NCBI GenBank assembly: GCA_910578455.1 | Contig: CAJTQA010000015.1 | Coordinates: 1 to 61,013, forward strand | Length of the DNA: 61,013 bases | Source of the DNA: an uncultured Dorea sp. | GTDB taxonomy: Bacteria; Bacillota; Clostridia; Lachnospirales; Lachnospiraceae | Reading direction: 5' to 3' | Shown here: positions 8,462 through 17,338 of the stretch, piece by piece | Position numbering within the stretch: position 1 is the stretch's first letter | Layout of the letters: each line of letters starts with the position of its first letter | Program-made: the position numbers and the translations under genes | Notes under the pieces: model-generated | Seen by the model: only the letters and a program-made list of their open reading frames with translations | What the model was told of the DNA's origin: nothing | Database searches by the model: none

Positions 8462-9236
8462 TGCGGAGAGGGAAATGATGAAGTCGTGGTATCAGAAAGA
8501 TAAGACGTTTGAAATCGGAAGTGCAGACAGCTTTATGGAGACGGATCCTGACATTGTGCAGTTCCTTGCGGAGCTGGATCTGCTTTACCATGTTCCCTGT
8601 TCTTATCTGCTGCCGGACGAAGGCATGCTTAAGGAGAAGCAGATGTGTTTCTTTTATCTGGATTCGGAGTGGTTAAGGTGCATGCGGCAGGGCGCGCTCA
8701 GCATCGGTACCGGAAACGATGCCGAGAGGTCATGGAATCGGCTGGCGGCGGCATATTATGAAACAGCCGTAAAGAAACAAGCTTTCAAGGTGCGGAACTT
8801 AAGCGGCTTGCAGACGGAGAGGGATTATCCGGGGGTGCGCTCCGGGTTCTTCCTGCGCTCGGAGGCCGTTCGGTGCTGGCCGGGCATCGAAGTGATATGC
8901 TGGGAAGATGAAAATGTGAGGACGGAGGAGAACAGGCTTTCAATCCTGCGGCTGGAGAGAATATCGGAGGACACCCTTCTTTGTATTGCAGACGGAGAGA
9001 TAAAGGCGGCAGAGCTGTCACAGCCGCCGGAAGGGATCTATATGGAGGCGAAGGAAGATGAGACGGCGGAAAAGATTGTGTTCCGGGAAGACGGGGTGCT
9101 TGATATCCGTTCTATGGCGCAGTCTCTTTCGGAGAAGGGAAAGGCGTCGCCGGAAGAGTTCGGAGCGTTATTTCTTCATAAACAGAAGAAATACCTGTTT
9201 GTTCCTGACAGGGTTTTGAAAAAATCTTTGGACTGA
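8427..9236 (+). CDS. Unrecognised 269-residue protein of the radical SAM cluster
   Basis: The protein has no signal peptide or membrane segment. The chosen ATG at 8427 (MKVFTELIDK) overlaps the preceding gene by 35 bases. An ATG at 8475 (MMKSWYQ), just after that gene's stop, has a better ribosome binding site (ggagaggg about five bases upstream) and would give a 253-residue product. The body is mixed helix and strand and rich in acidic residues (ICWEDENVRTEEN). No catalytic motif is visible. The next gene starts 11 bases downstream, consistent with one operon. The family is not recognised and a function cannot be assigned. Confidence 0.72.
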   Translation: MKVFTELIDKISAEREMMKSWYQKDKTFEIGSADSFMETDPDIVQFLAELDLLYHVPCSYLLPDEGMLKEKQMCFFYLDSEWLRCMRQGALSIGTGNDAERSWNRLAAAYYETAVKKQAFKVRNLSGLQTERDYPGVRSGFFLRSEAVRCWPGIEVICWEDENVRTEENRLSILRLERISEDTLLCIADGEIKAAELSQPPEGIYMEAKEDETAEKIVFREDGVLDIRSMAQSLSEKGKASPEEFGALFLHKQKKYLFVPDRVLKKSLD

Positions 9237-9247
9237 GAGGTGCTTTT

Positions 9248-12200
9248 ATGGGCGTATTGTATGTGCCTGTCAGCGTGCAGGCGCTGGTGGCAGGCAAGGG
9301 CGGACAGCGGGTGAAGAATATGAGGCCGTCCTTTTCCGTGCTGGAGCGGATGCCTCTGGGGTCGGCGGCGGAGGCTGCGCCGGACGATGTGACGATATTG
9401 AAATCCGGCATCCATCTTCACTGGACCATGCCGGACAGCCTCCTTCACGGGGTAAAAAAGGGGGAGGAAGTGGAGTTTCCCATTCTCCCAGACCGGTGGG
9501 TAGTTCAGAGGCTTGAGCGCAGGGAGAGCCGGATCGAGCGTAAAGTATGGCAGATTGCCGGCAGCGCGGTGCATCTTTTTGACCCGGATGAGGAGTATGG
9601 AAACAGTTCCGTCACTGTTCCAATGTATGAGAAAACGGATGGCGGCTGGCATCCCTGCGGGCCTCCTGCGCCGGGAAAGAAAACACCGAAACCTTACGGG
9701 TATCTGGGGCACTGCGAGCTCTTGACTTCGGAAGGCATGTTTAAAGAACCGGAGATACGGGCGCCTTTGACGGCGGTGGGCTGGGGAGACCCGCAGTTTG
9801 CCGCCGCTTATCAGAAATGCGCCTCCTGCTTTGGTTTCTGGGATGAGGTGACGGAAGAGAGAAAGACGCAGTATACTTATGTGGTGTGCGGTTTCTATTC
9901 CTGTCAGGAGGAGGATCCGCTGAGGGAAGAAGGGAAGGAAAAGGAGCTTTCCTGGAGCGTTTCAGACAGCCAGGGGGAGACTGCCGCCCGCACGGTGTGC
10001 CACGGGACTGTGTGCGGCGTCATGTGGCCGGGAGCCGGCGAGAAAGTAAAGGACGGCGTGCCGGAGGGCGAGGTGGAAGTGTCTCTGGGGAACAATTCCG
10101 CGGAGGCGCTGGCGGCGCTCCTCCAGGGGCACTTCTGCCAGGAGCGGGGGATGGAGCGCCTTCTTTTGTATCACCAGCAGGATCTGTGGGAGCTGGCGGC
10201 AAGCGCCGAGGCGGACGAGCTTGTGGCGGCGGAGGAGGAATCTCACAAAAGGCAGTTTTCAGATATTTTCAGAGGATACCGGTATGAGCTTGAGCGGGCA
10301 GATGAAAAGGAGGATTTCGCCTCTCTTGAGACAGAAGACTACCTTGGGCTTGAAAAGCTCAATGAGATGCAGGAAAGGCTTGACAGCATGTGGGCCGCGC
10401 AGTCAGCCTGCGCCCAGAGGCTGTACGTCTTCTGGTGCAGATACATATATTTAAGTGATCTTATGGGAAAAACCAATGAGGACTGTGAAAAAGAGCTTGG
10501 CCTCTGCCTGGAAGAGATGAAAGATGCCGCCTCCCAGTCGGCACATGGATGGGATGAGGCGAGAGCTTATGAGTCGGAGATCCTTTCATTTGCCGAGAGA
10601 CTGCAGGAACAGATTGCCGGGAACCCTCCTATAAGAAATCTCCGGATCGTAAAGAAGGAGCGGGAGAGAGGGTATGTGCCGAACCCTCCGGTAATTGCCG
10701 TCCACGGGGAAGGGGTAAGCAGAAGTTACCGCCAGGGATATCAGTCGGATGAGGGCGGCTGGCTCCCCTGCCGGATGCACACCGTTACCCGGGTAACTGC
10801 GGCCCGAGGGGGAAAGGGGCGGTGTTTTTCCCTTGAAGAGGCCAGAGAGCGGGTTACGAAAAAGCCTGCGTGCATGCCGGAGTTTTGTGACGATGTTGCG
10901 CTTGAGGCTGTACTTTTGGAGGAATACCTTCTGGACGCTCTCTGGGAAGGATGTCCGGAAAATTCATGGGATTTTTGCGGCGGCTTTGAGGAGGGCAAAG
11001 GAACATTTTGCGGGCTCCGTCCTTTCGGGCTATCTTTCGCGCCCTGGAGCCAGCCTTGGAATCCGCTGGAGCTTGTGTGGGAGGTAACGATAGAGCCGTG
11101 CATCCGCCGGTTTGACGAAGAGGACATTCTTCGAAACTTCGTCTTAGGCGACATTGACTTTTGGAGCAGAGGGAGTAAAGACAGCGCTCTGGAGAAGTTC
11201 AGCATCTCCGGGAGCACCCTTCTTACGCCCCAGGGAGCGTATGTCATGAGAGACAGGCTTGGGGCGCTGACCGGGGAGGATCATCCTCTGCTTTCGTCCG
11301 TAGGGGCACAGGAGACGCTCTCACAGCAGGCGGAAGGGTTCTATGAGGACTGCGCCGGAAAGAAGGACAGCTTTCAGATCCCTCTTTTCTGGGGCAGATG
11401 GAAGGAAGAGGAGACGGGGATTTCCCTTGAGGCGCTGCAGCGGGGCATCAAGGGGGATGTCTTTGAGCCGGTGTTCGGGCGGCAAGAATACCTCCCTGTC
11501 CGTTCCGGAAGGGGAAAGATCACAAAACTGTGGATCGTCGATTCCTTCGGGCAGATAAAGGAAGTGCAGACATGGGAGAAACAGGCGAAAGTTCATATCG
11601 CGGAGAGCTTAAGAACCGGGGAGCAGAAAGAATTTTTGCTCACGCCGCGCTTTCTTTGCGGATGCGCCTTTGATGCCCGGTGGCTCTGCGCCAGGGAGGG
11701 GCTTAAAGGGGCCGTCACGCCCGAGACTACGCCGGTGTGCGGGTTTGTCCGGCCGGATCTTGTAAATAAGAGCATCCTGTTTTATGACAGCGGCGGAAAT
11801 GTCCTCGGATGCCTGGAAAGTGCAGGAAAGAGGTGCCATTTTACGCCTTTTTCAAAGGATATCGGGGCATTGGAGCATTTTCCAGATGCTGTCCTGCGGG
11901 AATTTGCGCTGCGGCTTTCCGGGGACGCGCCGGCTCTCCGGGAGCTTTTAGGCTATCTTGGAAGGCATTTTGCAGACTGCCCGGGAGAGGAAAAAAGCTT
12001 TTACCAGCTCTGTTTCGGGAAGGTGCTTGCCCTGGCGCAGATATCTGTCAATGTGTCGGCTGTGGGAGACTATGACCGGCAGATGGTAAAGGAAGAGACG
12101 AAGGAGGGCGGATGCGCCCTGCACTATGTGACCAACGGCTATGAGAAGTGCCGTTTCCGGATTCGGATGGGAGATGCCAGGAAGTGCCGGGAGGGGCTTT

Positions 12201-12673
12201 CTGGGTTCTTTCTTTCCCCGGCGGAGGGAGAACTGCCGGATTTTTCCTTTATGCAGGCGGCAAACCCCTCGGCTGCGTGTCCGGGGAGCCGGTTTGTCCG
12301 GGCTGAAAATGAATGGGAGCACAGCCTTGCGTCTCTGCCTCAGACTATGGCGCTCCTTTTTGACCCGTTTTCGGAGATCAGCGTCCGGACAGGCCTATTG
12401 CCTGCGCGGTCTTTAAAGCTGGAAGAGCATTTTTTCGGGAAAGCCGTAGAAAAGATGGAGACGGTCTTTCCTGTGCGGCCGCTTTTGCATCCTGCGTCTT
12501 CCATGCAGATGCCCCTGCCCCAGGCTGAGAGCGAAAGGTGGCAGTGGGTGTCTGCGGATTCAGAAGAGCATTTAGAGGAGCTGGGGATAAGCGCGCCGGG
12601 GCAGGATCTGTACAGCGGAAGGAAAAAGATAGAAGAAGGGCATGTGAGACTGCCGAAAGGAGAAAAGCTATGA
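9248..12673 (+). CDS. Very large unrecognised protein (1141 residues) of the radical SAM cluster
   Basis: This is the largest gene in the cluster. There is no signal peptide. Near the N-terminus are IHLHWTMPDSLLHG (residues 55-68) and FPILPDRWVVQRL (77-89), which look like a conserved signature; I recall similar HLHW..PD..HG segments in uncharacterised large proteins but cannot name a family. Residues about 300-470 are strongly helical and charged and may form a coiled coil. The C-terminal half is again mixed strand and turn with scattered cysteines. The ATG has gagaggtg upstream. The stop overlaps the next start by four bases (ATGA). Confidence 0.8.
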   Translation: MGVLYVPVSVQALVAGKGGQRVKNMRPSFSVLERMPLGSAAEAAPDDVTILKSGIHLHWTMPDSLLHGVKKGEEVEFPILPDRWVVQRLERRESRIERKVWQIAGSAVHLFDPDEEYGNSSVTVPMYEKTDGGWHPCGPPAPGKKTPKPYGYLGHCELLTSEGMFKEPEIRAPLTAVGWGDPQFAAAYQKCASCFGFWDEVTEERKTQYTYVVCGFYSCQEEDPLREEGKEKELSWSVSDSQGETAARTVCHGTVCGVMWPGAGEKVKDGVPEGEVEVSLGNNSAEALAALLQGHFCQERGMERLLLYHQQDLWELAASAEADELVAAEEESHKRQFSDIFRGYRYELERADEKEDFASLETEDYLGLEKLNEMQERLDSMWAAQSACAQRLYVFWCRYIYLSDLMGKTNEDCEKELGLCLEEMKDAASQSAHGWDEARAYESEILSFAERLQEQIAGNPPIRNLRIVKKERERGYVPNPPVIAVHGEGVSRSYRQGYQSDEGGWLPCRMHTVTRVTAARGGKGRCFSLEEARERVTKKPACMPEFCDDVALEAVLLEEYLLDALWEGCPENSWDFCGGFEEGKGTFCGLRPFGLSFAPWSQPWNPLELVWEVTIEPCIRRFDEEDILRNFVLGDIDFWSRGSKDSALEKFSISGSTLLTPQGAYVMRDRLGALTGEDHPLLSSVGAQETLSQQAEGFYEDCAGKKDSFQIPLFWGRWKEEETGISLEALQRGIKGDVFEPVFGRQEYLPVRSGRGKITKLWIVDSFGQIKEVQTWEKQAKVHIAESLRTGEQKEFLLTPRFLCGCAFDARWLCAREGLKGAVTPETTPVCGFVRPDLVNKSILFYDSGGNVLGCLESAGKRCHFTPFSKDIGALEHFPDAVLREFALRLSGDAPALRELLGYLGRHFADCPGEEKSFYQLCFGKVLALAQISVNVSAVGDYDRQMVKEETKEGGCALHYVTNGYEKCRFRIRMGDARKCREGLSGFFLSPAEGELPDFSFMQAANPSAACPGSRFVRAENEWEHSLASLPQTMALLFDPFSEISVRTGLLPARSLKLEEHFFGKAVEKMETVFPVRPLLHPASSMQMPLPQAESERWQWVSADSEEHLEELGISAPGQDLYSGRKKIEEGHVRLPKGEKL

Positions 12674-14025
12674 TTATCGTGAAATTTGAAAGCTTGTCCG
12701 TCTGGACGGAAAAAAGCAGCACGCTGTTTCTCACTGTATTTAACAGCGGGCCGGAGGATCTCTACTGCACAAGCGAAGAGTACGAACCGTCCGGCGCAAA
12801 TCCCTATATCCTGATATCCAGCCTGCGGATCGTGCCGGACGTGGGGGATACGCCAGAAGCGCTGGCTTATGAGTTCGGGGATATGAAGTTCCAGGTGGAA
12901 GGCCAGGAAGATCTGTCAGAGGAGGGCGCCGAAAACCGTTTCTCCCCCTGGGCCTGTGTGTCCGGAGACGGTTATGTGAGCGTCAGGTCTCTGGACGGCG
13001 CAGCGCGCCTGACGAAGAAAAAGAGCCTGCGTATACAGATGGACATCAGCGGAGAGAACATCCGGGAGGGGATGGGGCTGCTCTCTTACGTTTTCCGAGA
13101 CTGGAGGACATACGGCGCAGACAAAAAGAAACTTGGCGAACAGAAAGAGCTTGGGCAGCAGCTTTGGATCACGAAGGTTTCCATGCCGTCCATTACTTTT
13201 AAACCGAAAAATGAATCATACCTTTACGGAGGAAACGAGGAGGTATCATGGAGCGTTACAGAGGTGAGGGAGGGCATGGGAGAGTACAGCGTTGCCGTCA
13301 ACGGGCGTGATATGGGAGACGCCCTAAAGGGGAGCTGCAGCCTTTTTATGGAAGATATGCCCCATGTGCTGGAGCTGCGCTTTCATGTGACAAATCTGAC
13401 GCTGCGGAAAAAATACTGGCCCATATGGTTTTGCATGCAAAAAATGCCGCGTCCGGAGAGCAGGATTCCGGATGAGGAAGGGAAGGTGACCTTCTGGTGG
13501 AACGTTACAGAGGCTCCCAAATGCAGGTTCCAGGGAGTGGAGCGGGATGCCCACAATCACACGGAAGTGTGGAGCGTATCGGATGGAAGGACGGACTTTT
13601 CCCTGCGGTACTATGACGAGGACAATTTTGAAAAAACCTTTCCTGAATCCGGCCCGGTATCATATATGAAACCATGCGTTGACGAGTTTAAGCATGCGCG
13701 GGGAAACGGGATAAGGCAGGCGGGAGATAAGATGTCCGACTTCATCGCGCCTGAGGAGGCGGCGGGGATGGACGCTGTTGTCAATGATGTTTACGGGGGA
13801 GACGACCCGCGGAGTCCTTCCATACCCCCGACGGTATATATCTCTTTATATATCAGGGGAGACTGTACGGGAGAGAATTGCTACATTTCCGTTAATAAAG
13901 GAAAAATCCAGACTTTAAAAAAGAGTAAGCTGAAGGAAGGGGCAGTTATTTCCGTCAAAGAGGCAGACCATTATATGCTGGAGATCTGGGATGATTATGG
14001 ATGCAAGGTGAAAAAGGAGCTGTGA
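12670..14025 (+). CDS. Unrecognised 451-residue protein with a possible Ig-like domain
   Basis: The start at 12670 is chosen because ATGA overlaps the previous stop and aaaggagaaaa lies upstream; an open frame continues further 5' but is the shadow of the upstream gene. The protein has no signal peptide. Around residues 180-260 the pattern of strands (PSITFKPKNESYLYGGNEE, YSVAVNGRDMGD) suggests an Ig-like or beta-sandwich module. The C-terminus (about 420-451) has short strands after a Pro-rich linker. The radical SAM gene begins two bases after its stop, and its ribosome binding site lies in the last codons of this gene. Confidence 0.78.
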   Translation: MIIVKFESLSVWTEKSSTLFLTVFNSGPEDLYCTSEEYEPSGANPYILISSLRIVPDVGDTPEALAYEFGDMKFQVEGQEDLSEEGAENRFSPWACVSGDGYVSVRSLDGAARLTKKKSLRIQMDISGENIREGMGLLSYVFRDWRTYGADKKKLGEQKELGQQLWITKVSMPSITFKPKNESYLYGGNEEVSWSVTEVREGMGEYSVAVNGRDMGDALKGSCSLFMEDMPHVLELRFHVTNLTLRKKYWPIWFCMQKMPRPESRIPDEEGKVTFWWNVTEAPKCRFQGVERDAHNHTEVWSVSDGRTDFSLRYYDEDNFEKTFPESGPVSYMKPCVDEFKHARGNGIRQAGDKMSDFIAPEEAAGMDAVVNDVYGGDDPRSPSIPPTVYISLYIRGDCTGENCYISVNKGKIQTLKKSKLKEGAVISVKEADHYMLEIWDDYGCKVKKEL

Positions 14026-14027
14026 GC

Positions 14028-15095
14028 ATGGGAAATATAGAATACAGGCCGGAAACTTGCGTGTGGGAGCTGACTACGGGATGCAACCTTCACTGCAGGC
14101 ACTGCGCCTCTTCCTGCCGGGAGGAGGGAAGAAAGGACGAGCTTTCTGAAACCGAAATAAAAAATGCTGCGGAGCAGATTGCAGAGCTGGACGTAAAATG
14201 GGTTTCCCTCACAGGGGGAGAGGTACTTACATCAGATTGCTGGGAGACGGCAGTTTCTGTGCTGGAAAATCACGGCGTCCGGGTGCATATGATAACCAAC
14301 GGAACACTTCTTGACGAAACTGCCGTAAGCCGGATTGCAAAACTGGGAGTTTCCATGGTATCGGTAAGCCTGGAGGGCACAGGAAAAGTCCATGATTTCA
14401 TCCGGGGAGAGGGCGTGTATGAGCGCGCGTCCAAGGGGCTTTGGCGGCTGCGTGAGGCGGGCGTGCGGACGGGGTGCATCACAAGTGTCATGAAACGGAA
14501 TCTGGCGGATCTGGGAGAGCTTAAAGAAGAACTGGTACGAAAGGGCGCGTCGCTCTGGCAGCTCCAGATGGCGGTGCCGGAGGGGAATATGCGCCTGAAC
14601 CAGGAGCTGCTTTTGGAGCCGCGGCAGATGGCGGAGCTTATTGACAGAGCCTATGAACTGTCTCAGGACGGGCGGCTTAGAATCCTTCTTCCGGATAATG
14701 TAGGATATTATACGAGGAAAGAAACTGTCCTGCGGCAACGGGGGGAAAATGGCTTTCGGGTGTGGAAAGGGTGCGGCGCCGGGCTCCGGAGTTTCGGTCT
14801 GCTGAGCAACGGGGATGTAACCGGCTGCACTTCCCTGCGGGGCGGCATGTTCACGGAGGGGAATATAAGAGTGCGCCCGCTGCGGGAGATCTGGGAGGAC
14901 CCTTCCTGCTTTTCCTGGCGCAGGAACCTTGCGCCGGACAGCCTTGGAATCCGCTGCTCAAAGTGCAGATATGCAGAGCTTTGCCTGGGCGGATGCTCCA
15001 ATACCCGGTATACGGTGCAAGGCAGCATATTCAGCGACAATCCTTACTGTGCCTACGCTGTCAGCGGGGAGATGTGCCGGGAAACCGGGAAATGA
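14028..15095 (+). CDS. Radical SAM enzyme with SPASM domain
   Basis: The 355-residue protein carries the radical SAM CxxxCxxC cluster motif at Cys19, Cys23 and Cys26 (TTGCNLHCRHC) and the glycine-rich SAM-binding segment SLTGGEVL. The C-terminal region has a SPASM domain: GDVTGCTSL, GNIRVRPLREIW, CSKCRYAELCLGGC and a final NPYC, which normally ligate auxiliary iron-sulfur clusters. Enzymes of this class usually modify peptides or proteins (for example PqqE or sactipeptide maturases) or heme precursors. No short precursor peptide is seen next to it, so its target could be one of the large cluster proteins. The start at 14028 is supported by aaaggag in the end of the upstream gene. Confidence 0.9.
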   Translation: MGNIEYRPETCVWELTTGCNLHCRHCASSCREEGRKDELSETEIKNAAEQIAELDVKWVSLTGGEVLTSDCWETAVSVLENHGVRVHMITNGTLLDETAVSRIAKLGVSMVSVSLEGTGKVHDFIRGEGVYERASKGLWRLREAGVRTGCITSVMKRNLADLGELKEELVRKGASLWQLQMAVPEGNMRLNQELLLEPRQMAELIDRAYELSQDGRLRILLPDNVGYYTRKETVLRQRGENGFRVWKGCGAGLRSFGLLSNGDVTGCTSLRGGMFTEGNIRVRPLREIWEDPSCFSWRRNLAPDSLGIRCSKCRYAELCLGGCSNTRYTVQGSIFSDNPYCAYAVSGEMCRETGK

Positions 15096-15126
15096 CAAGT
15101 CGGATAAGCGTTGTTTTTTGATTCAA

Positions 15127-15152
15127 ATAGTAGTATTAAAAGATACTACTAT
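15127..15152. repeat. Dispersed palindromic element, copy 1
   Basis: A perfect 10-base inverted repeat, atagtagtat and atactactat, surrounds a six-base loop. The surrounding 19 bases at 15122-15140 are identical to those at 23165-23183. It lies after the radical SAM gene and before the decayed thioredoxin gene. It lacks a T run and is not an obvious terminator. Confidence 0.7.
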
Positions 15153-15291
15153 CGAATAATAAGCGTTTATAGACGTAAAATAAAATATAGAAGAAAAAAC
15201 ATTCAGACGCAGTTGTATTTCTGCAAAAGGCATTTTATAATTAAAACAATGGAAATCAATGAAAAACAGTTATGGAAAAGGAGTTTTTACA

Positions 15292-16138
15292 ATGATGAAA
15301 AAGAGATACGGTTTGTCCCAATACTTATCACACAATGCAAAGCATTTCGGGGAGTTCATGGGTAAAAGATTCCGGCATACGCACGGTTTTTGCAGAAACA
15401 AATCGGGCGTCAAAAGCAGATGTGGAGACTTTTGCCCGCAATTACGGCTGTTCTTCGGTGACATTTTGCTATGACGTAGGAACTGGCATTAATACTGCCC
15501 TTTGGCGTTATGTGAGTGCCGGTTCTGTTTCATCTCAATCAATAACCCTTCCTGTTATTGTGCTGATTGACAGCAGAAACATGATTCAAAAAGTTACGAC
15601 AGGATACAAATCAGAAAAGGAAATCATAACAGAGGTGAACCGTTTTAAAGATTCTGTGAAACCGTCTGCACCGGATAATTCCGCACCGAAACCAGGAAGC
15701 GTGGTGACGGATCTGCGGACCAAATCTGTGTGTAAGGTCATTTCCACAGGAAATGCAGGCGGTACGGCCGAATACGTCAGGCCTTCCAACAAAAGGAGCA
15801 CGTCGGCCAAAATTCCTTCCACGGTTGTCATAAGCGGCAGGACATACGCGGTGACCAGCATTGCACCCAATGCATTTAAGGGAAACAAAAAAATAAAGTC
15901 GGTGACCATCGAGAAAAATGTCAGGAAAATCGGAAAAAATGCTTTTTACGGGTGCAAAAACCTGAGGAAAATCGTTATTAAAAGCAAGAATCTCTCCAAG
16001 AAGAGCATCGGCAAAAATGCGTTCAGGGGAATCTATTCAAAAGCGACGGTCAGGGTGCCGAAGAATAAAGTGAAGAGCTATAAATCGGTGTTTCGCTCAA
16101 AAGGAATGGGGAAGAAAGCGAAAGTGAAAAAATTATAA
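15292..16138 (+). pseudogene. 5'-truncated thioredoxin-fold protein with BspA-type leucine-rich repeats
   Basis: A good ribosome binding site (aaaaggag) precedes ATG ATG AAA AAG at 15292, which looks like the start of a signal peptide, but that frame runs out. The plus-one frame carries KRDTVCPNTYHTMQSIS and continues as a thioredoxin-like domain (VFAETNRASKADVETFA, ITLPVIVLID, QKVTTGYKSEKEI), a linker, then LRR_5/BspA-like repeats (NAFKGNKKIKSVTI, NAFYGCKNLRKIVI) to 16138. Two stops lie just before KRDTVC in this frame. The signal peptide and the first strand of the thioredoxin fold are missing, as if a deletion joined the start to the active-site region. Intact relatives are exported proteins with the same layout, as I recall them. 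Confidence 0.75.
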
Positions 16139-16157
16139 ATAATTTGTCTGATTTCAC

Positions 16158-16186
16158 TTGATTTCACCATGCATCCGTGATATCAT
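16158..16186 (+). promoter_or_regulatory. SigA-type promoter of the rplU operon
   Basis: TTGATT (16158-16163) and TATCAT (16181-16186) are separated by 17 bases. Transcription would start near 16193, leaving a leader of about 90 bases before rplU. Confidence 0.6.
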
Positions 16187-16192
16187 GTACGA

Positions 16193-16283
16193 GTATGCCG
16201 CACAACGAGGTTTTACAAGATCTGCCATCGGGAAAGCCTGGCAGGCACCGCAGTTGGCGAGTAATGATAATAGGAGGTGCCAT
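16193..16283 (+). ncRNA. Probable ribosomal protein L21 leader
   Basis: L21 leaders are known in Firmicutes upstream of rplU. Here ggcacc at 16244-16249 can pair with ggtgcc at 16276-16281, which overlaps the ribosome binding site (aggaggtgcc). A small hairpin gcctggcaggc lies just before. Such pairing would hide the ribosome binding site and allow autoregulation. A covariance-model match has not been tested. Confidence 0.45.
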
Positions 16284-16592
16284 ATGTACGCGATTATAGC
16301 AACAGGTGGTAAACAGTACAAAGTAGCAGAAGGCGATATCATTAAAGTAGAAAAGCTTGGTGTAGAGGCCGGAGAGACTTATACATTTGACCAGGTGCTT
16401 GCAGTAAGTGACAACGGTCTCAAAGTCGGAGAGCCGACAGTTGCAGGGGCAACAGTTGACGCGTCTGTAGTTGAAAACGGCAAAGGCAAGAAAGTCATCG
16501 TTTACAAGTACAAGAGAAAGACCGGATACCACAAGAAAAACGGTCACAGACAGCAGTACACAGCAGTTAAGATCGAAAAGATCAATGCTTAA
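16284..16592 (+). CDS. rplU: 50S ribosomal protein L21
   Basis: The 102-residue protein begins MYAIIATGGKQYKV and ends with the basic KRKTGYHKKNGHRQQYT segment, both typical of L21, and has the family's normal length. The start at 16284 has aggaggtg seven bases upstream; the frame is open further 5' but that part overlaps the leader and does not match the family. It is the first gene of rplU-prp-rpmA. Confidence 0.96.
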   Translation: MYAIIATGGKQYKVAEGDIIKVEKLGVEAGETYTFDQVLAVSDNGLKVGEPTVAGATVDASVVENGKGKKVIVYKYKRKTGYHKKNGHRQQYTAVKIEKINA

Positions 16593-16607
16593 TTTGGAGT
16601 TTTATCC

Positions 16608-16940
16608 ATGATTCATGTAACCATATGCCAGAACAGAAGAAAAGAGTGCACCGGATTTCGGACATACGGCCACGCCGGTTTCAGCGATGAGGGGCAGGAT
16701 ATCGTATGTGCGGCTGCGTCTGTGTTGATTATCAATACGATAAACGCAATCGAGAAATTTACGGAAGACAGAGCCACTATGGTGTCTGACGATGCCGAGG
16801 GGATTATCGAGTACTCTCTGAAAGAGCGGCCTTCAGAGAAAGCAAAGCTCCTGTTTGACACAATGGTTCTTGGTCTTATGGAAATGTCTGACGATGAGAA
16901 CTATGCAGAATATATTGATTTAACATTCGAGGAGGTGTGA
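16608..16940 (+). CDS. prp: Ribosomal-processing cysteine protease Prp
   Basis: Prp removes the N-terminal extension of ribosomal protein L27 in Firmicutes and related bacteria. The 110-residue protein has His22 (YGHAGF) and Cys34 (DIVCAAAS), the catalytic pair. It lies between rplU and rpmA, the usual place, 15 bases after rplU. The L27 encoded next carries the matching cleavable leader. Confidence 0.93.
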   Translation: MIHVTICQNRRKECTGFRTYGHAGFSDEGQDIVCAAASVLIINTINAIEKFTEDRATMVSDDAEGIIEYSLKERPSEKAKLLFDTMVLGLMEMSDDENYAEYIDLTFEEV

Positions 16941-16945
16941 CAACC

Positions 16946-17227
16946 ATGATGAAATTAAACCTTCAGTTTTTTGCTCATAAAAAGGGAGTTGGTTCTACAA
17001 AGAACGGACGTGATTCCGAGTCTAAGAGACTTGGAGCCAAGAGAGCGGACGGACAGTTTGTTAAAGCCGGCAACATCCTTTACAGACAGCGCGGAACGAA
17101 GATCCACCCGGGCATCAATGTTGGGCGCGGCGGTGACGATACATTATTTGCGCTTGTTGACGGCGTTGTAAGATTTGAAAGAAAAGGAAGAGATAAGAAA
17201 CAGGTTTCTATCTATCCGGTAGCTTAA
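16946..17227 (+). CDS. rpmA: 50S ribosomal protein L27 with Prp-cleavable leader
   Basis: The predicted protein starts MMKLNLQFFAHKKG. In Firmicutes with Prp, L27 is made with a leader ending in LQFF and is cut just before the Ala, exposing the N-terminus that reaches the peptidyl-transferase centre. The rest (VGSTKNGRDSESKRLGAKRA, GNILYRQRGTKIHPG) is standard L27. The ATG at 16946 has ggaggtg nine bases upstream within the end of prp; ATG 16949 is an alternative. A terminator follows. Confidence 0.96.
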   Translation: MMKLNLQFFAHKKGVGSTKNGRDSESKRLGAKRADGQFVKAGNILYRQRGTKIHPGINVGRGGDDTLFALVDGVVRFERKGRDKKQVSIYPVA

Positions 17228-17242
17228 TCTGACAGAGCTTTG

Positions 17243-17292
17243 AAGAGTGTTGCTTGGTAACTGTTTGCAGTTATGCGGCGGCACTCTTTTTA
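17243..17292 (+). terminator. Terminator after rpmA
   Basis: The arms aagagtg (17243-17249) and cactctt (17282-17288) enclose a second small hairpin (aactg/cagtt) and are followed by a short T run. It separates the ribosomal protein genes from obgE, although read-through is likely as in relatives. Confidence 0.6.
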
Positions 17293-17338
17293 AAATATCA
17301 GAAAGCGATGAATTAAGAATATAAAGAGAGGATTTCAT

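Noticed and set aside
16158..16283. N-terminal extension of L21 through the upstream open frame
   Set aside because: The extension covers the promoter and leader and does not match L21; the ATG at 16284 has the ribosome binding site.
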